A stretch of DNA of 64,000 nucleotides from Guptibacillus hwajinpoensis (lineage in GTDB: Bacteria > Bacillota > Bacilli > Bacillales > Guptibacillaceae), in the NCBI RefSeq assembly GCF_005144865.1, contig NZ_SWFM01000008.1:1-64000 (forward strand). The letters run 5' to 3'. A program made the position numbers and the translations under genes. Under the pieces are notes generated by a model. It was not told the DNA's origin, ran no database searches, and worked only from the letters and a program-made list of their open reading frames with translations. Shown piece by piece: positions 32,221-41,444 of this stretch. Position 1 is the first letter of the stretch. Every line of letters begins with the position of its first letter.

Positions 32221-33582
32221 ATGAGTGATCTATTTGCTGATCGTACGCCACCTCAGAATATTGAAGCTGAACAGGCAGTAATTGGTGCTGTTTTCTTAGA
32301 AATAGATGCCCTTACTACAGCAACGGAAGTCCTTCAGCCAGATGACTTTTATCGTGCTGCCCATCAGAAGATCTTCTCTGTGATGATTGAACTCTCTGAG
32401 AAAGGCGAGCCTGTTGATCTGGTCACTGTGACGTCAGAACTCCAGGATCGCAAACTTCTCGAGGAAATTGGCGGGGTGTCATATCTAAGTGATCTAGCTA
32501 ATTCAGTACCAACGGCTGCCAATGTCGAGTATTATTCAAAAATTGTTGAAGAGAAATCAATATTAAGACGTTTGATACGTGCAGCAACCGATATCGCTTC
32601 TGATGGATATGCGAAAGAGAATGAGATCGAGAATCTTCTTTCAGAAGCCGAGAAATCCATTATGGAGGTTTCTCAGCGCAAGAACACAGGTGCATTTATT
32701 TCCATTAAAGATGTTCTTGTAACTGCCTATGATAATATTGAATTGCTACAGAACAGTACGGAAGATATCACAGGTATCCCAACAGGCTTTTCTGAGCTTG
32801 ATCGTATGACGGCAGGCTTCCAGCGAAATGACTTGATCATCGTAGCGGCACGACCATCAGTAGGTAAAACGGCTTTTGCCCTTAACATTGCTCAAAACGT
32901 CGCTACGAAGACGGATGAGAACGTTGCGATCTTTAGTCTTGAGATGGGTGCAGAACAGCTTGTTATGCGTATGCTTTGTGCTGAAGGGAACATTGATGCC
33001 CAACGTCTACGTACAGGTGGATTGACAGGAGATGACTGGCAGAAGCTAACGATGGCTATGGGTAGTCTCTCGAATGCAGGTATTTATATTGATGATACAC
33101 CTGGTATTCGAGTGGGTGATATTCGTGCTAAGTGTAGACGTTTAAAGCAAGAAAAAGGTCTTGGCATGATTCTTATTGACTATATGCAACTTATCCGAGG
33201 AAACGGATCTGGGGAGAACAGACAACAGGAAGTTTCCGAAATATCAAGGTCTTTAAAAGGGATTGCACGTGAGCTTGAAGTACCTCTCATTTCTCTTTCA
33301 CAGCTCTCGCGTGGGGTTGAGTCAAGACAGGACAAACGGCCGATGATGTCTGACATACGTGAATCTGGAAGTATCGAGCAGGATGCTGATATCGTGGCAT
33401 TCTTGTACCGAGATGATTATTACGATAAAGAATCAGAGAATAAAAACATTATTGAAATAATTATTGCGAAGCAGCGTAATGGTCCAGTAGGGACGGTTGA
33501 GCTTGCCTTCGTTAAGGAATATAATAAGTTTGTTAATTTGGAGAGGCGTCATGACGAAAGTGACATGCCTCCAGGTGCTTAA
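32221..33582 (+). CDS. dnaB: Replicative DNA helicase (DnaB; DnaC in B. subtilis)
   Basis: 453 aa hexameric helicase. N-terminal collar domain (PPQNIEAEQAVIGAVFL), Walker A ARPSVGKTAFALN near residue 208, Walker B region MILIDYMQLIRG, and SQLSRGVESRQDKRP. In B. subtilis the same gene is called dnaC. GGGGG precedes the ATG. Confidence 0.97.
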   Translation: MSDLFADRTPPQNIEAEQAVIGAVFLEIDALTTATEVLQPDDFYRAAHQKIFSVMIELSEKGEPVDLVTVTSELQDRKLLEEIGGVSYLSDLANSVPTAANVEYYSKIVEEKSILRRLIRAATDIASDGYAKENEIENLLSEAEKSIMEVSQRKNTGAFISIKDVLVTAYDNIELLQNSTEDITGIPTGFSELDRMTAGFQRNDLIIVAARPSVGKTAFALNIAQNVATKTDENVAIFSLEMGAEQLVMRMLCAEGNIDAQRLRTGGLTGDDWQKLTMAMGSLSNAGIYIDDTPGIRVGDIRAKCRRLKQEKGLGMILIDYMQLIRGNGSGENRQQEVSEISRSLKGIARELEVPLISLSQLSRGVESRQDKRPMMSDIRESGSIEQDADIVAFLYRDDYYDKESENKNIIEIIIAKQRNGPVGTVELAFVKEYNKFVNLERRHDESDMPPGA

Positions 33583-33608
33583 AAAAGCCTCAGTTTGAGG
33601 CTTTTTTT
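33582..33608 (+). terminator. dnaB terminator
   Basis: AAAAAGCCTCA-GTT-TGAGGCTTTTTTT directly after the stop codon. Confidence 0.9.
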
Positions 33609-33640
33609 GTTGGCTATACTGAGAAGAGCCCATTTTAGAA

Positions 33641-33865
33641 TGCTCTTTTCTAAATGCTCTTTTTTAAAAGATTTTTCCAGAGAGAACACCACTTAGCTGA
33701 TTGGAGCGGAAGGTCCTTTACTCCTGCGGAACTAGCGGGACAGGTGAGACCCCACAGGAGCGCGTAAGCGACGAGGAGGCTCACCGCCCGCACCAAGGAA
33801 AGCAAGCATCTTGGAGCGCAAATCAACCTCTACTCTTATAGCAACAAATTATACAAAAAGAGCCT
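33641..33865. repeat. MITE-like palindromic repeat, copy 4
   Basis: Full copy in the dnaB-purA gap. Left end TGCTCTTTTCTAAATGCTC, right end GCAACAAATTATACAAAAAG followed by AGCC. The core is slightly diverged (GGTCCTTTACTCC; GCACCAAGGAAAGCAAGCATC). The remaining part of this 473-base gap is the purA control region. Confidence 0.82.
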
Positions 33866-33910
33866 TTTAAAAAAGGTATTAATGCACTATTTTAATAAAA
33901 CGACCCCCAA

Positions 33911-33984
33911 AATAACGAACGTATTTATATTTATATATATTATTGTTCGGGTTTGTTGACTTAAGGGGATCGAATTGGTACACT
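33911..33984 (+). promoter_or_regulatory. purA promoter with paired PurBoxes
   Basis: Two oppositely oriented CGAAC cores: AATAACGAACGTA (33911-33923) and, on the reverse strand, AAACCCGAACAAT (33942-33954), the latter matching 12 of 13 bases of the PurBox AWWWCCGAACWWT. A promoter follows: TTGACT (33956-33961), 17 bases, TACACT (33979-33984). This arrangement fits repression by PurR relieved by PRPP. Confidence 0.7.
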
Positions 33985-34001
33985 TACTCTGGGTTTTTTA
34001 A

Positions 34002-35342
<1,341 letters not shown>

Positions 35343-35347
35343 TACGA

Positions 35348-35377
35348 AACGGCAGGTAATTACCTGCCGTTTTTTTT
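35348..35377 (+). terminator. purA terminator
   Basis: AAACGGCAGGTAATTACCTGCCGTTT followed by T5. Confidence 0.92.
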
Positions 35378-35466
35378 ATTGAATTGATGTTGGAAAATTC
35401 TGCAGAAAAGTACGGTTTGTGGTAAACTTGGACTATCAAAATGTTATGCTTTGATGAGGTGTTTGT

Positions 35467-35904
35467 ATGAGTCGGAATAAAAGACAGGTCTTTCGTCAAC
35501 AGCTCGATGTGCCACTTGCTGCAAGGATGAGAGTCGTAGAAAAATCGTCACCAGTTGAATTGGAATTCAATCACAAAATTTATATTCATGATATTGGACT
35601 AGAAGGCCTTGGATTTTCTGTTGACCTGGAAGTACCGATGCATACAGATATGGAATTTGCGATAAAACTGAACGACGAGCCCTTTCACATTAAGGGTGAA
35701 GTTGTTTGGGGGAAGCCAAACGATCCTAATGATCCTAATACAAGAGCTAGCCATTTTTTCGGTGTGAAATTTTATCTTAAAACAGATAAAGAATCTTCCC
35801 TTATCTTTCAAGAAGTAAATCGCTTTGCAATTAAACGTCATCGACGCAAGCAAGAAATTCGAGAAATGATGAAAGAGCGGCTAAAAAAACAGGCAGAGGG
35901 GTAA
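35467..35904 (+). CDS. PilZ-like domain protein
   Basis: 145 aa. The start MSRNKRQVFRQQLDVPLAARM has an arginine-rich stretch like the RxxxR motif of c-di-GMP-binding PilZ domains, and HDIGLEGLGF stands where [D/N]xSxxG is expected, with Gly in place of Ser. GEVVWGKPN ... FFGVKF is typical of PilZ beta strands. Binding of c-di-GMP is therefore uncertain. The C-terminus is a basic helix. GAGGTG precedes the ATG. Confidence 0.65.
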   Translation: MSRNKRQVFRQQLDVPLAARMRVVEKSSPVELEFNHKIYIHDIGLEGLGFSVDLEVPMHTDMEFAIKLNDEPFHIKGEVVWGKPNDPNDPNTRASHFFGVKFYLKTDKESSLIFQEVNRFAIKRHRRKQEIREMMKERLKKQAEG

Positions 35905-36022
35905 ATTAACATCAGCTTCGTTTATCTCTCACTTGTTTTTTTATTTTATTTAAAACAAACCTTGCTTTTTCCGAAAAGCAGTGATAAGATAAGTCTTGTC
36001 GTCGTTACAAGACATATATGAC

Positions 36023-36098
36023 GAGCCATTAGCTCAGTTGGTAGAGCATCTGACTTTTAATCAGAGGGTCGAAGGTTCGAGTCCTTCATGGCTCACCA
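36023..36098 (+). tRNA. tRNA-Lys (anticodon TTT), CCA encoded
   Basis: GAGCCAT...ATGGCTC acceptor stem, D-loop AGCTCAGTTGGTAGAGC, anticodon loop CTTTTAA, T-loop GGTTCGAGTCC, then A and CCA. All four arms pair. Confidence 0.97.
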
Positions 36099-36099
36099 T

Positions 36100-36263
36100 T
36101 TTCTTTCAAAGAAGAAGATGAATTCATTCACATTGTCGCGGGGTGGAGCAACGAGCGTTACATCATTGAAACAACAACGAGTTGTTTCGACGGATACGCA
36201 TCAAAGCATAACCTTGTAGAGGAAGAAACAGTGCACTGCATTAAAGAAGCAGGCACAGCATGA
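36100..36263 (+). pseudogene. Open-frame fragment between tRNA-Lys and tRNA-fMet
   Basis: One frame is open from the tRNA-Lys end to the TGA at 36261 and reads like a protein C-terminus (FKEEDEFIHIVAGWSNERY ... EEETVHCIKEAGTA), but it has no start codon or ribosome binding site in the space available. It is bracketed by a 33-bp direct repeat, so it may be a fragment brought in by a duplication or insertion at the tRNA. I cannot assign a family. Confidence 0.35.
36118..36150 (+). repeat. 33-bp direct repeat, left copy
   Basis: Positions 36118-36150 are identical to 36260-36292. The right half of the repeat (CGCGGGGTGGAGCA) is the first 14 bases of tRNA-fMet, so the left copy is a severed tRNA start with 19 bases of its upstream flank. 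Confidence 0.9.
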
Positions 36264-36278
36264 ATTCATTCACATTGT

Positions 36279-36292
<14 letters not shown>
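36260..36292 (+). repeat. 33-bp direct repeat, right copy (start of tRNA-fMet)
   Basis: Second, functional copy of the repeat: 19 flank bases plus the first 14 bases of the intact tRNA-fMet. Confidence 0.9.
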
Positions 36293-36359
<67 letters not shown>

Positions 36360-36487
36360 AAAAAATTTAGCTACGTCGAATAATCTTCTTCGTTAAATTT
36401 TAATCGGGGTCCCTTTAGGGGCAACCTAAACTCACAGCTAGATATCATTCCTTTCTAACGTTAGTGAGCGAAATACACTTACATACT

Positions 36488-36563
36488 GGTCTCGTGGTGT
36501 AGCGGTTAACATGCCTGCCTGTCACGCAGGAGATCGCGGGTTCGATTCCCGTCGAGACCGCCA
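36488..36563 (+). tRNA. tRNA-Asp (anticodon GTC), CCA encoded
   Basis: GGTCTCG...CGAGACC acceptor, anticodon loop CTGTCAC, T-loop GGTTCGATTCC, then G and CCA. The 132-base stretch before it (36356-36487) shows no gene. Confidence 0.97.
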
Positions 36564-36567
36564 TATT

Positions 36568-36640
36568 GGCTCTGTAGCTCAGTCGGTAGAGCAGTGGACT
36601 GAAAATCCACGTGTCGGCGGTTCGATTCCGTCCGGAGCCA
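36568..36640 (+). tRNA. tRNA-Phe (anticodon GAA), CCA not encoded
   Basis: GGCTCTG...CGGAGCC acceptor, anticodon loop CTGAAAA, T-loop GGTTCGATTCC, discriminator A followed by CTT, so CCA must be added. Only four bases after tRNA-Asp. Confidence 0.97.
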
Positions 36641-36649
36641 CTTACGATA

Positions 36650-36682
36650 AAGCATATTTCCTTCGGGAAATATGCTTTTTTG
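36650..36682 (+). terminator. tRNA cluster terminator
   Basis: AAGCATATTTCC-TTCG-GGAAATATGCTT followed by TTTTG. Confidence 0.92.
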
Positions 36683-36866
36683 TTGTATCAGAATACCACG
36701 GGATGAAGAACATTCCAATTTCTTACCATGGTCTGCCATGATCGTGACAAAAAGACTACATTTTTGTTACAAGTTGAGTATTTGTACCCGTGTAGCTTTG
36801 GTTCTATGATAAAGTGCAAAAAGTGAGTTTAAAAAGTGCGTTTTAGCTATTTCAGGAGGAAGCAGT

Positions 36867-38267
36867 ATGCGAAGATTTAAAGTCCGTCGTCTCTTTCAAC
36901 TATCAATTATCTTAACGAGCGTTAGCACGCTTTTATGGATAGAACCAGCTGGGGCTTCGGTGCATAATTTAATGAAGCCTGTTTATCACGTTTATATAGA
37001 TGGTGAAGATATTGGTACAGTCGATCAGGAAGAAACGTTAAATGAAAATATAGATAAATTAAAGAAAGATCAGAACGTTAAAGGGATAGCGCTAACCGTT
37101 GAAAATGATGTGGAAGTCGTAGCAACCACCCAATTTCAATCCTCCTATGATAATGAGGAAGCTCTTGATCGTTTAGACGAAGAATTAACGTTCGTTGCTG
37201 AAGGATATGAGCTATCATTTGATGATAAGAAGGTTGGCATTTTTGCTAGCGAGAAACAAGCAAAAGATGCTTTATGGAGTTATGCAAAGCCATTTCTATC
37301 TGAGAAAACAGTTCAAGAAATCGAAAGAACGACGAAAAACTTGTTGGCGACAGGTGAAGAGCGTCACCCTGCGGATTCATTAGAATACGAGGAAAACTTA
37401 AAGATTGAGAAGGTAGATTCAAGTCCTGAGGATGTGATCACGGAGGATAATGGTGTCTCTAGACTTGTTAATGGATTTGAAGAAGAAGTGGAACATGAAG
37501 TAGAAGAGGACGAGTCTTTGAAAGATCTAGCTCATAAGTACGATATGGAAGAGGAAGATCTGTTGAAAAGAAATGATCTTTCGAAAGAAGAAGATATAAC
37601 ACAAGGTGATCAGCTTCAAGTATTGAAAGAGCAAGACTTTGTAACGGTAACTGAAATAATCGAATTAGATGAAGATGAAGAGATTGATTATGAGACGAAA
37701 ACCAAGAAAAGCGATTCCCTTGAAAAAGGGAAGAAGAAAGTAACACAGCAAGGAGAAGTGGGAACGAAGTCTGTTACGTACGAAGTGAAACGTGAGAATG
37801 GAAAAGTTGTTGATAAGGACGTCATTGAGGAAGAAGTAATGAACGAACCTATTACTGAAGTGGTATTAGTTGGTACGAAGGAAGTTACTTCTAAAGGTTC
37901 AGGATTTTTTGGATGGCCTGCTGTTGGCGGAACAATTACAAGTAAGCAGGGCGAGCGCTGGGGCTCTTTCCATAAAGGGATTGATATTGCAGGAGTATCT
38001 AACAAAACGATCCGTACAGTAGACAATGGAACGGTCACAGCTGCAGGAACAAGAAGTGGTTATGGTAATCAAATTACAATAAGCCATAACAATGGTCTTA
38101 AGACGACGTATTCGCACCTTTCATCCATGTCTGTTTCGGTTGGAGATACAGTCCAAAAAGGAGATAAAATCGGAGTAATGGGTACAACAGGTAATTCAAC
38201 AGGTATTCACCTTCACTTCGAAGTTTATAAAAATGGAAAACTCCAAAACCCAATGAAATACCTATAG
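36867..38267 (+). CDS. Secreted M23 peptidoglycan endopeptidase with G5 and LysM-like regions
   Basis: 466 aa. An N-terminal signal anchor (LFQLSIILTSVSTLLWIEPAGA), a long acidic middle, a LysM-like segment around residues 212-252 (VEEDESLKDLAHKYDMEEEDL), a G5 domain (about 260-345), then an M23 domain with HKGIDIA and HLHFE as zinc ligands. It probably cuts peptide cross-links in the wall. AGGAGG lies upstream. Its place just before the wal operon suggests a link with wall growth control, but that is inference. Confidence 0.88.
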   Translation: MRRFKVRRLFQLSIILTSVSTLLWIEPAGASVHNLMKPVYHVYIDGEDIGTVDQEETLNENIDKLKKDQNVKGIALTVENDVEVVATTQFQSSYDNEEALDRLDEELTFVAEGYELSFDDKKVGIFASEKQAKDALWSYAKPFLSEKTVQEIERTTKNLLATGEERHPADSLEYEENLKIEKVDSSPEDVITEDNGVSRLVNGFEEEVEHEVEEDESLKDLAHKYDMEEEDLLKRNDLSKEEDITQGDQLQVLKEQDFVTVTEIIELDEDEEIDYETKTKKSDSLEKGKKKVTQQGEVGTKSVTYEVKRENGKVVDKDVIEEEVMNEPITEVVLVGTKEVTSKGSGFFGWPAVGGTITSKQGERWGSFHKGIDIAGVSNKTIRTVDNGTVTAAGTRSGYGNQITISHNNGLKTTYSHLSSMSVSVGDTVQKGDKIGVMGTTGNSTGIHLHFEVYKNGKLQNPMKYL

Positions 38268-38272
38268 CACAT

Positions 38273-38304
38273 AACCTTCAGTTCACACTGAAGGTTTTCT
38301 TTTA
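38273..38304 (+). terminator. Terminator of the M23 peptidase gene
   Basis: AACCTTCAGT-TCAC-ACTGAAGGTT followed by TTCTTTTATTTT. Confidence 0.88.
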
Positions 38305-38308
38305 TTTT

Positions 38309-38450
38309 GGCTATGTTAAAGAACAGTGTTGATTTTTGGTTCATTTACGCGCCGTGGTGACCCTTTCAGCGAGCTGAAAGGCGAGTGAAACTGAGGTTTC
38401 ACTCGAATGAGCCAAAAATCGAGAAATAAACAATATGATCTAACATAACC
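38309..38450. mobile_element. Hairpin-rich MITE-like element
   Basis: 142 bp with imperfect terminal inverted repeats: GGCTATGTTAAAGAACAGTG on the left and, read from the right end inwards, GGTTATGTTAGATCATATTG. Inside are GATTTTTGG/CCAAAAATC, then two consecutive hairpins CCTTTCAG-CGAG-CTGAAAGG and GAGTGAAAC-TGAG-GTTTCACTC. No coding capacity. It forms part of the 659-base gap before walR. Confidence 0.65.
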
Positions 38451-38470
38451 TTATTGTTAGTAAAAAATGT

Positions 38471-38690
38471 AGCTTCACTTTTAGGTTTTTCTAAAAAATT
38501 TTACTTTGAAAGAATTTTGTTTTAATAACCAGACTTAGCTAATTGGAGCGTAAGGATGATCGACTCCTGCGGGACTAGCGGGACAGGTGAGACCCCACAG
38601 GAGCGTTAGCGACGAGGAGGCTCACCGCCCGCCCCGCGGAAAGCGAGCATCCTGGAGCGGAAATTCACTCACTCTTATAAAAAAGATCCT
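38471..38690. repeat. MITE-like palindromic repeat, copy 5
   Basis: Full core (GGAGCGTAAGG at 38544 to GGAGCGGAAAT at 38655) with the standard GGTGAG/CTCACC and CAGGAG blocks; the outer ends are degenerate. Confidence 0.82.
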
Positions 38691-38785
38691 TTTTGTGTTG
38701 AAAAAGGTTTTGGACAGAAGCCAAACTTTGCTGATTGAAGCGGAAATCAACCACTGCACTTATTGAGACAATCTCAACCAAAAAG
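38691..38785. repeat. Core-deleted remnant of the palindromic repeat
   Basis: Same left flank (GAAAAAGGTTTTGGACAGAAGCC..ACTT.GCTGATTG) and right flank (GAAATCAACCACTGCACTTAT) as the full copies, but the GC-rich core between the two GGAGCGGAA motifs is missing: it reads GATTGAAGCGGAAATCAACC. Directly abuts copy 5. Confidence 0.75.
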
Positions 38786-38926
38786 TTTTTGCTTTATAAG
38801 TTAAGGGAACGACTGTATGGGAAGATCATAAATAAAACCTACATAATATGATAAAATAGACTGAAAGATGCATGATTAATTTCAACGTTTAACTGATATT
38901 GTCATATCAAAGAAGGAGCGTTTTAA

Positions 38927-39634
38927 ATGGACAAGAAAATCCTTGTTGTAGATGATGAAAAACCAATTGCAGATATACTGCAATTTAATCTTGAGAAGGA
39001 AGGCTTTACGGTTGTTTGTGCTTATGATGGTGATGAAGCGATTGCGAAAGTAGAAGAAGAGAAACCCGATATGATTCTTCTTGATATTATGCTTCCTCAG
39101 CGTGATGGTATGGAGGTTTGCCGTGAAGTTCGAAAGAAGTATGAGATGCCTATTATTATGCTAACAGCAAAGGATTCTGAAATCGATAAAGTTCTTGGAC
39201 TTGAACTTGGTGCAGATGATTATGTAACTAAACCTTTTAGCACGCGTGAGCTTATTGCACGCGTTAAGGCAAATTTAAGACGTCGCCAGCAAGAGCCTGA
39301 GAAGGAATCAACAACGAATTCATTGATTAAAGTAGGAGCATTGACGATTCATCCGGATGCGTATTTAGTTACGAAGAGAGAAGAATCAATTGAGCTTACA
39401 CATAGAGAGTTTGAATTACTTCATTACTTATCCAAACACATAGGTCAGGTAATGACACGCGAACACCTTCTTCAAACGGTCTGGGGATATGACTACTTTG
39501 GTGACGTGAGAACGGTAGATGTGACGGTTCGTAGACTGCGCGAGAAGGTTGAGGATAACCCAAGCCATCCGACGTGGATTATTACAAGACGTGGTGTAGG
39601 TTATTACATGCGTGAACCGGAACAGGAGCAGTAA
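38927..39634 (+). CDS. walR: Response regulator WalR (YycF)
   Basis: OmpR/PhoB-type regulator, 235 aa, essential in Firmicutes; controls wall autolysins. Receiver with VDDEKPIAD, phospho-acceptor Asp in [14 protein letters not shown] and KPFSTREL; winged helix with [20 protein letters not shown] and [22 protein letters not shown] upstream. First gene of walRKHIJ-htrA. Confidence 0.97.
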   Translation: MDKKILVVDDEKPIADILQFNLEKEGFTVVCAYDGDEAIAKVEEEKPDMILLDIMLPQRDGMEVCREVRKKYEMPIIMLTAKDSEIDKVLGLELGADDYVTKPFSTRELIARVKANLRRRQQEPEKESTTNSLIKVGALTIHPDAYLVTKREESIELTHREFELLHYLSKHIGQVMTREHLLQTVWGYDYFGDVRTVDVTVRRLREKVEDNPSHPTWIITRRGVGYYMREPEQEQ

Positions 39635-39641
39635 GGCTTAA

Positions 39642-41444
39642 ATGGGGAAGGTTGGTTTTTTTAAGTCCATTCATTTTAAGTTTGCCATCGTATACGTTTT
39701 ACTGATTCTTATTGCTATTCAGTTTATCTCAGTTTATTTTAATGAAAAGCTTGAAGAGCAGTTTCAAACGAATTACATCACATCCGTTATGGATCGAGCT
39801 GAGCTACTTGCTGATAGTGCTTCCGGTCAAGTGAATAGTAAAAGTGATGAAGAAGAAAATACAATCAATGATTTAATTGAGAATTTTAGACAAGATGAAA
39901 TTCGTCAAATTCACGTAGTGAACTCCTTAGGTCAAATTGTTGGAACCCTTAATGATGAAGGCGTTGAGGGGTCTCGCTCTACAAATACGTTTGTTAATAG
40001 TGCTCTTAACGGAGTATCAGAAAATAATATTTTTATCGATAAAGACGGAGATCGCTTTTTTGCCTATAGCCTCCCAATTAAAGGGGAAACAAATTCGATT
40101 GTAGGTGCTGTTTACATTCAAGCCGACATGAAACAGGTATTTGAACAGGCTAATCAAGTGAACAATCTTTTAGCGCAATCTGCTCTTATTGCGCTAGTAC
40201 TAACTGGATTGCTTGGCATAATCATATCGCGTACGATTACACGTCCAATATCAGACATGAGAAAACAAGCTCTTGTTATGGCACGTGGAGACTTCACACG
40301 TAAAGTAAAAGTGTACGGTGAGGATGAAATAGGTCAGCTTGCCCTTGCTTTTAATGATTTAACCCGAAGGCTACAGGAAGCAAATTCGATTACTGAAGGA
40401 GAGCGGCGCAAGCTAACTTCTGTACTTGCTTATATGACAGATGGTGTTATAGCAACGGATCGAGAAGGTATGATCATCCTAATGAACGATCGTGCTGAAG
40501 AAATGATGAGCGTTTCACGTGAAACGGTTCTTGGTACTTCTTTAAATCAAATCCTACAATTCTCTGAAGATAAGACGTGGGATGATGTTTATAATGGACC
40601 TGATTCTATGATTCTAGATTTAAGCAATGATCATCAAACATTTATCATGCGTGTTAACTTTTCGATCATCCATAAAGAGGACGGGCCTATTAATGGTTTA
40701 ATAGCCGTGCTACATGATATTACTGAGCAGGAGCAGCTTGAACAAGAGCGTCGCGAGTTCGTTGTGAATGTATCGCATGAGCTACGTACACCTCTTACGA
40801 CGATGAGAAGCTATCTTGAGGCTCTTCAAGAGGGAGCGCTTCAAGACCCAGAGATTGCTCCTCGTTTCCTTGGTGTTGCTCAGAACGAGACGGAGCGAAT
40901 GATTCGCTTGGTCAATGACTTATTGCAGCTATCAAAAATGGACAAAAAAGAATATCGCTTACAGTTTACTGAGGTGGATTTTGTAGAGATGTTCGATCAT
41001 GTCCTTGATCGTTTTGAAATGTCTAAACGTGAAAATATTGAGATTGTTAGACAGCTTCCTCGTGTTGCGATCTATACAAAAGTAGATCAAGACAAAATGA
41101 CACAGGTGCTAGATAACATTATTTCTAATGCAATCAAGTATTCTCCAGAAGGAGGTACAATCACGGCCAGATGTTGGACGATCGGGAAGAAGATTAGGAT
41201 TAGCATTAGTGATCAAGGTGTTGGAATTCCTAAAAACAATCTTTCAAAAATATTTGATCGCTTTTATCGCGTGGATAAAGCCCGTTCTAGAGAGCTCGGA
41301 GGCACTGGGCTAGGCCTAGCCATTGCAAAAGAGATGATTCACGCTCACCACGGTGATATATGGGCAGAGAGTAAATGGGGACAAGGTACGACAATCTACT
41401 TTACGCTCCCTTATAAACGCATAAGGGAGGTCGGGGACAAATGA
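39642..41444 (+). CDS. walK: Sensor histidine kinase WalK (YycG)
   Basis: 600 aa. Two transmembrane helices flank an extracytoplasmic Cache-like domain (residues ~35-180), then HAMP, PAS (about 260-360), the phospho-acceptor motif VSHELRTPLTTMRSYLEAL, and HATPase with NAIKYSPEGG, DQGVGIP and GGTGLGLAIAKE. Seven bases after walR. The gene also contains a parS-like site. Confidence 0.96.
   Translation: MGKVGFFKSIHFKFAIVYVLLILIAIQFISVYFNEKLEEQFQTNYITSVMDRAELLADSASGQVNSKSDEEENTINDLIENFRQDEIRQIHVVNSLGQIVGTLNDEGVEGSRSTNTFVNSALNGVSENNIFIDKDGDRFFAYSLPIKGETNSIVGAVYIQADMKQVFEQANQVNNLLAQSALIALVLTGLLGIIISRTITRPISDMRKQALVMARGDFTRKVKVYGEDEIGQLALAFNDLTRRLQEANSITEGERRKLTSVLAYMTDGVIATDREGMIILMNDRAEEMMSVSRETVLGTSLNQILQFSEDKTWDDVYNGPDSMILDLSNDHQTFIMRVNFSIIHKEDGPINGLIAVLHDITEQEQLEQERREFVVNVSHELRTPLTTMRSYLEALQEGALQDPEIAPRFLGVAQNETERMIRLVNDLLQLSKMDKKEYRLQFTEVDFVEMFDHVLDRFEMSKRENIEIVRQLPRVAIYTKVDQDKMTQVLDNIISNAIKYSPEGGTITARCWTIGKKIRISISDQGVGIPKNNLSKIFDRFYRVDKARSRELGGTGLGLAIAKEMIHAHHGDIWAESKWGQGTTIYFTLPYKRIREVGDK
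40511..40526. promoter_or_regulatory. parS-like site within walK
   Basis: CGTTTCACGTGAAACG: the central 14 bases are identical to parS and fully palindromic; only the outermost bases differ from TGTTTCACGTGAAACA. It encodes VSRET in walK, as the spo0J site does. Confidence 0.8.

Noticed and set aside
36511..36741. 76-aa frame across tRNA-Asp and tRNA-Phe.
   Set aside because: It is the translation of two tRNA genes.
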